DNA from: DAINBT01 sp036732785
GTDB taxonomy: Bacteria; Planctomycetota; Phycisphaerae; Sedimentisphaerales; SM23-30
Assembly (NCBI GenBank): GCA_964537505.1
Contig: CAZICK010000080.1
Span: forward strand, 1 to 17,719
Direction of reading: 5' to 3'
DNA: 17,719 nucleotides
In this document: positions 14,613 to 17,719 of the stretch, piece by piece
How the letters are laid out: each line of letters starts with the position of its first letter
How positions within the stretch are numbered: the stretch's first letter is position 1
Position numbers and translations under genes: made by a program
Notes under the pieces: model-generated
What the model saw: only the letters and a program-made list of their open reading frames with translations
Told to the model about the DNA's origin: nothing
Database searches by the model: none

Positions 14613-14709
14613 TGTAAGTGCTTATTTTTCGTGGCGGGGAATTGATGTAAGTGCTTATTTTACGTTGTTGGAATTGATGTAACTCCTTATTTTTGCGTAA
14701 CGATTGTAA
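14613..14709. repeat. Three tandem units of about 33 bp
   Basis: Units begin at 14613, 14646 and 14678, with spacing 33 and 32 bp. Each starts TGTAAGTGCTTATTTT or the variant TGTAACTCCTTATTTT, and the first two end in GGAATTGA. The array starts 8 bp after the bioA stop codon. Confidence 0.75.
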
Positions 14710-14788
14710 CGATTAGGTAAGATGGGTAAGAAAAAAGTGTGAAATTCGGCGAAATTTGGATGAATTCTGATGAAAAGTGATGTGGTTT

Positions 14789-14843
14789 GTACTATGTTTG
14801 CACTATGTTTGTATGTAGTTTGTAGTATGTTTGGACTATGTTT
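14789..14843. repeat. Five tandem 11-bp units (GTACTATGTTT-type)
   Basis: Units at 14789, 14800, 14811, 14822 and 14833 read GTACTATGTTT, GCACTATGTTT, GTATGTAGTTT, GTAGTATGTTT and GGACTATGTTT. The spacing is exactly 11 bp, about one DNA helical turn; a more degenerate sixth unit may precede them. Confidence 0.8.
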
Positions 14844-14869
14844 GTACCCACTTCTTAACAGAATTGGGT

Positions 14870-14893
14870 GAGTAAATGAGTAGATGGGTAGAT
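14870..14893. repeat. Three tandem 8-bp units (GAGTAGAT-type)
   Basis: GAGTAAAT, GAGTAGAT and GGGTAGAT follow each other without gaps, then merge into a G-rich purine run. Confidence 0.6.
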
Positions 14894-14933
14894 GAGGGGA
14901 AGGAAAGAGGGCGGGCCGTGGAGGGAGGAAGTC

Positions 14934-14980
14934 AGATTTGAGATTTGAGATTTCAGAAGTCAGAAATCAGAAATCAGAAG
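14934..14980. repeat. Heptamer tandem array, about seven units
   Basis: AGATTTG, AGATTTG, AGATTTC, AGAAGTC, AGAAATC, AGAAATC and a partial AGAAG follow at exact 7-bp spacing. The array drifts from one unit type to another, as expected of slippage plus mutation. Confidence 0.78.
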
Positions 14981-15083
14981 AGGGCTGAGTTGGGGGGATG
15001 GAACACGGGTGGCGTGGAGGAGACGAGTTTGCGCAGATAAGAAAAATAGGCTCTACTCAGAAAAAGTTGATGTTATTTTCAAT

Positions 15084-15099
15084 GTTTTGCAAGCAAAAC
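15084..15099. promoter_or_regulatory. Inverted repeat upstream of the sulfatase-fold gene
   Basis: GTTTTGC-AA-GCAAAAC is a perfect 7-bp inverted repeat with a two-base centre, ending 38 bp before the -10 box. The position suits an operator or activator site; no T-tract follows, so a terminator is unlikely. Confidence 0.4.
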
Positions 15100-15134
15100 C
15101 TTGGAATTTGACGCTTCATGGCCTCCGGCAGGCA

Positions 15135-15143
15135 TGGTATAAT
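15135..15143 (+). promoter_or_regulatory. Extended -10 promoter for the sulfatase-fold gene
   Basis: TGGTATAAT combines a perfect TATAAT (15138-15143) with the TGn extension. No good -35 box lies 16-18 bp upstream (the best is TTCATG), which extended -10 promoters tolerate. Transcription near 15150 gives a leader of about 36 nt. Confidence 0.6.
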
Positions 15144-15185
15144 ATCTCTGCTATCACGGAGGAAAATATTAGCTAAGGCAATCTT

Positions 15186-17630
15186 ATGAATAAAAAGGAA
15201 AATAAACAAAAATCGGTTTCAAAGGGGAAAATAGTACTTGCTATTTTGGTATTGGTTTTAGTTCTCACAGTTGTTCTGATTTTATTTAGTTTTTTCAAAC
15301 CTGCAAAAGAAATTAAAAACGTTTTGCTTATCAGTATCGACACCTGTCGTGCGGATCACCTAAGCTGTTATGGCTACTTGCAAAAAACCACACCTAACAT
15401 AGATGCTATCGCTGCGGATGGCGTTCTTTTTGAGCATTGTTTTTCTCCTGTTCCATTGACTCTTCCTGCACACAGCACAATGCTGACTGGCACGAATCCG
15501 ATTTATCATGGCGTTCATGACAATACTAATTATCGTTTTGGGGAGTCCAATATGACTCTTGCTGAGATCTTACAGCAAAAAGGTTTTTATACCGGTGCAA
15601 TAGTAAGCACTTTTGTTCTCGATACCCAGTTCGGCCTAAATCAAGGCTTTGACACTTACAACGACAAATTTGGGCAAAAAGAGGAAAGTGAGAAGGCATT
15701 TATTGATGAAAGGAAAGGCGATAAAGCAAGTGAATTAGCATGCCAATGGCTAACTAAACAAAAGAGTAAACCGTTTTTTCTTTTTTTGCATTATTTTGAT
15801 CCTCATTTTCCATACGAACCTCCTGCTCCGTTTAGTTCAGATTATTCAGATAATCGTTACGCAGGGGAAATTGCTTTTACTGACAGTTGTATTGGCCATG
15901 TGATAAAAACTTTAAAAAAGCTCAGGCTATATGATTCAACATTGATTATTATCACGGCGGACCACGGCGAAAGCCGCGACGAACATTCTGAAGAGACTCA
16001 TGGATATTTTGTTTACAATAGTACTATCCATGTTCCGCTTATTTTTAAATTGCCCAAAGGATCTAAAGGCAAAAGAATTAATGAAGCAACTGCTTTAGTA
16101 GATATAGTTCCTACTGTGTGCAATTTATTAAATATCGATTTGCCGTCTATTGCACATGGTAAAGACCTTTCTTATTGTTTCGAAAGTAATTATGAACAAA
16201 AAAACCAGGATAGATTCATTTATTGTGAGTCTCTTTTGCCTACACGATATGGCTGTAGCCCATTACTTGCTTTGCTTAACGACCCCTGGAAATATATTCA
16301 GGCTCCCGTGCCAGAATTATACGATTTCCGCAAGGATCCAACTGAAAATGAAAATCTTTTTTATCAAAATCCCAAACGAGCGAAAGTTTTAAAAGAAAAT
16401 CTAAAGCTGATCTTGCAAGACCAGATGAAGAGCACTCCCTCTGAAGAAAAACTTGAGTTGGATAAAAAAAGCAAAAAACGCCTGGAATCTTTGGGATATA
16501 TTTCCAGAGGTGATGTAGTTGAGGATTTTGAATTTGACGATACAAAAGAAAATCCTAAAAGCAAAATACTTCTCCACGAGAAAGTAAAATTAATTACCTA
16601 TTTTGATAAAACCGGGCAAACTTCCAAGGCAGAAGCACTAAGTAAACAGCTTGAAAATGAGTACCCGGATTATATTCTTAACTACTTTTTCTTAGGCAGA
16701 ATAAGTTTTGATAAAGATGAGATTAATGAATCAATTAATTATTTTTTAAAATTCCTGTCTTTAGTTGATCTCGAAATTGATCGACACTCCCAAAAACCTT
16801 TTGCCTATCTTAAAGTTTATATTTATTGTGCCAATGTTGATTTGGCAAGGGCTTTTTTCAAGCAGCAGGAGTTTGATAAAGCCGAGGTAACCTATTTCAA
16901 AGCTATAGAAACAGATCCAAGTCAGCCTGAAGCATATTACAACCTTGGCAATCTTTATCTTAACCAAAATAAATTTGAAAAAGCCGCGGAAAATTACATA
17001 AAGGCTTTAGCCTTAAATCCGGATTTGCCGGAGGCCAATTATAAACTTGGCCTTGTTCTGCAGCAGCAGGATAAACTCATAGAGGCTATTGAGTTTTACA
17101 AAAAAGCAATAGAGTTAAAACCCAATTGGTCCTTGGCACAAAGGCAATTTCTGACGGCAAGAGACCAGAAAGAAAAGATCGAAAAAGCCATCGGAACTTT
17201 AACCGAGTCCCTTTCGCAGGATCCAAATCAACCAGAAGTTCAAAAAAATATCGGCAGCCTTTTTTTCAAACTGGGCAATATCGAAAAAGCATACCATCAT
17301 TGGCAGGCGTTCTTGAAGCTAAACCCCGATGACCCCCTTGTTTTAAACAACCTGGCATATATCTTTTCCACTGAAAAAACCAGCAAATTCTATAATCCTT
17401 CGCAGGCAATCAAATTAGCCGAAAAAGCCTGCGAACTTACCCAAAACAAAAGCCCCACTTTGCTGGATACTTTAGCCATCGCTTATGCTGCTGAAGGCAG
17501 ATTGGATGAGGCAATAAAAACTGCACAAGAAGCTTTGTCCCTGGCTTCTTCTGCCAACCAAGAACAATTAGCAAATGAAATACAAAGCCGTTTAGAAATT
17601 TATAAAAGTAAACTTGCCCAAAGACCTTAA
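15186..17630 (+). CDS. Membrane-anchored sulfatase-fold protein with TPR tail
   Basis: The 814-residue product has a cytoplasmic basic N-terminus, one membrane helix (about 16-37), an alkaline-phosphatase-superfamily domain (about 43-395) and a TPR region (about 480-810). Metal-site landmarks are LLISIDTCRADHLSCYGY (47-64, Asp52), HYFDPHFPY (202-210) and TADHGES (257-263, Asp259-His260). The nucleophile segment reads PLTLPAHSTMLTG (90-102): Thr92 stands where sulfatases have the Cys or Ser that becomes formylglycine, and His96 replaces the motif Arg. It is therefore unlikely to be a classical sulfatase; Thr is the nucleophile in related phosphoethanolamine and lipoteichoic-acid transferases. 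Clear TPR units include residues 551-580, 583-614 and 617-648. AAGG lies 7 nt before the ATG. The gene is much more AT-rich than pheT or bioA. Substrate is unknown. Confidence 0.88.
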   Translation: MNKKENKQKSVSKGKIVLAILVLVLVLTVVLILFSFFKPAKEIKNVLLISIDTCRADHLSCYGYLQKTTPNIDAIAADGVLFEHCFSPVPLTLPAHSTMLTGTNPIYHGVHDNTNYRFGESNMTLAEILQQKGFYTGAIVSTFVLDTQFGLNQGFDTYNDKFGQKEESEKAFIDERKGDKASELACQWLTKQKSKPFFLFLHYFDPHFPYEPPAPFSSDYSDNRYAGEIAFTDSCIGHVIKTLKKLRLYDSTLIIITADHGESRDEHSEETHGYFVYNSTIHVPLIFKLPKGSKGKRINEATALVDIVPTVCNLLNIDLPSIAHGKDLSYCFESNYEQKNQDRFIYCESLLPTRYGCSPLLALLNDPWKYIQAPVPELYDFRKDPTENENLFYQNPKRAKVLKENLKLILQDQMKSTPSEEKLELDKKSKKRLESLGYISRGDVVEDFEFDDTKENPKSKILLHEKVKLITYFDKTGQTSKAEALSKQLENEYPDYILNYFFLGRISFDKDEINESINYFLKFLSLVDLEIDRHSQKPFAYLKVYIYCANVDLARAFFKQQEFDKAEVTYFKAIETDPSQPEAYYNLGNLYLNQNKFEKAAENYIKALALNPDLPEANYKLGLVLQQQDKLIEAIEFYKKAIELKPNWSLAQRQFLTARDQKEKIEKAIGTLTESLSQDPNQPEVQKNIGSLFFKLGNIEKAYHHWQAFLKLNPDDPLVLNNLAYIFSTEKTSKFYNPSQAIKLAEKACELTQNKSPTLLDTLAIAYAAEGRLDEAIKTAQEALSLASSANQEQLANEIQSRLEIYKSKLAQRP

Positions 17631-17657
17631 CATGGTTTTTAATCGGCGCATTTTGAT

Positions 17658-17676
17658 CTGAAGGGCAACGCTTCAG
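17658..17676 (+). other. Hairpin after the sulfatase-fold gene
   Basis: CTGAAG and CTTCAG pair around a 7-nt loop 28 bp after the stop codon. No T-run follows, so it is probably an accessory stem ahead of the real terminator. Confidence 0.4.
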
Positions 17677-17685
17677 GTTAAGAGC

Positions 17686-17715
17686 AGCCCGCCGTAGGCG
17701 GGCTGGAGTTTTTCG
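17686..17715 (+). terminator. Intrinsic terminator
   Basis: AGCCCGCC (17686-17693) and GGCGGGCT (17697-17704) form a perfect eight-pair GC-rich stem with a GTA loop. GGAG then TTTTT follow, so termination is plausible though the T-run is short and offset. Confidence 0.65.
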
Positions 17716-17719
17716 CTTT

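Larger units (their letters stand above)
14605..15134. other. Repeat-rich intergenic region with no gene
   Basis: Apart from the individual arrays listed separately, no coding frame with coding character is seen on either strand. The plus strand becomes strongly purine- and G-rich from about 14868 to 15025. No convincing terminator for bioA follows its stop. Confidence 0.6.

Noticed and set aside
14613..14980. CRISPR array
   Set aside because: The repeats are directly abutting with no unique spacers, units are 7-33 bp, and no cas gene is present.
15108..15113. TTGACG as -35 box for the sulfatase-fold gene
   Set aside because: It lies 24 bp from TATAAT, too far for a sigma-70 promoter.

Overview
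The window reads as a stretch of bacterial chromosome, most likely from a marine or sediment planctomycete (Phycisphaerae/Sedimentisphaerales-like). This is inference, resting on the mix of exported family-95 glycosidases, a membrane-anchored sulfatase-fold/TPR protein, a short stand-alone PheT and repeat-rich intergenic gaps. No rRNA, tRNA, transposase, integrase or CRISPR array is visible.

Layout. At the left (105-3938, minus) a single-chain type IIG (Eco57I-like) restriction-modification enzyme is followed 21 nt later by a small GGQ release-factor-like rescue protein. A 465-bp gap (3939-4403) without a convincing large gene holds several short palindromes, a possible 47-codon ORF and a copy of a dispersed repeat. 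Next come two exported GH95-type glycosidases facing each other: 4404-6665 (plus, lipoprotein, divergent active site) and 6762-9101 (minus, canonical alpha-L-fucosidase-type active site), with a hairpin terminator between them. The second is preceded in the same direction by a YkgJ-type cysteine-cluster protein (9135-9482), so the two probably share a transcript from a good sigma-70-type promoter at 9566-9595. That promoter is divergent from the pheT promoter at 9644-9672. pheT (9728-11740) encodes a short phenylalanyl-tRNA synthetase beta chain with no pheS beside it.

An 848-bp gap (11741-12588) follows. It contains a repeat copy, a candidate structured RNA ending in a strong terminator, and a heptamer tandem array. 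Then come a two-helix membrane protein with an NTF2-like tail (12589-13176) and bioA (13237-14604; biotin synthesis). A second, 581-bp gap (14605-15185) is a dense cluster of tandem repeats with 33-, 11-, 8- and 7-bp units, ending in a near-consensus extended -10 promoter. That promoter drives an AT-rich gene for a membrane-anchored alkaline-phosphatase/sulfatase-fold protein with C-terminal TPRs (15186-17630), followed by a terminator.

Functionally the genes are a mixed housekeeping and accessory set (translation, biotin, fucose-type polysaccharide breakdown, DNA restriction) rather than one pathway. The clearest new-looking points are the sulfatase-fold protein with Thr where the formylglycine Cys should be, the GH95 relative with altered catalytic positions, the short repeat shared by three intergenic sites, the candidate structured RNA, and the helical-turn and heptamer tandem arrays. 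No complete new multi-gene system could be demonstrated.
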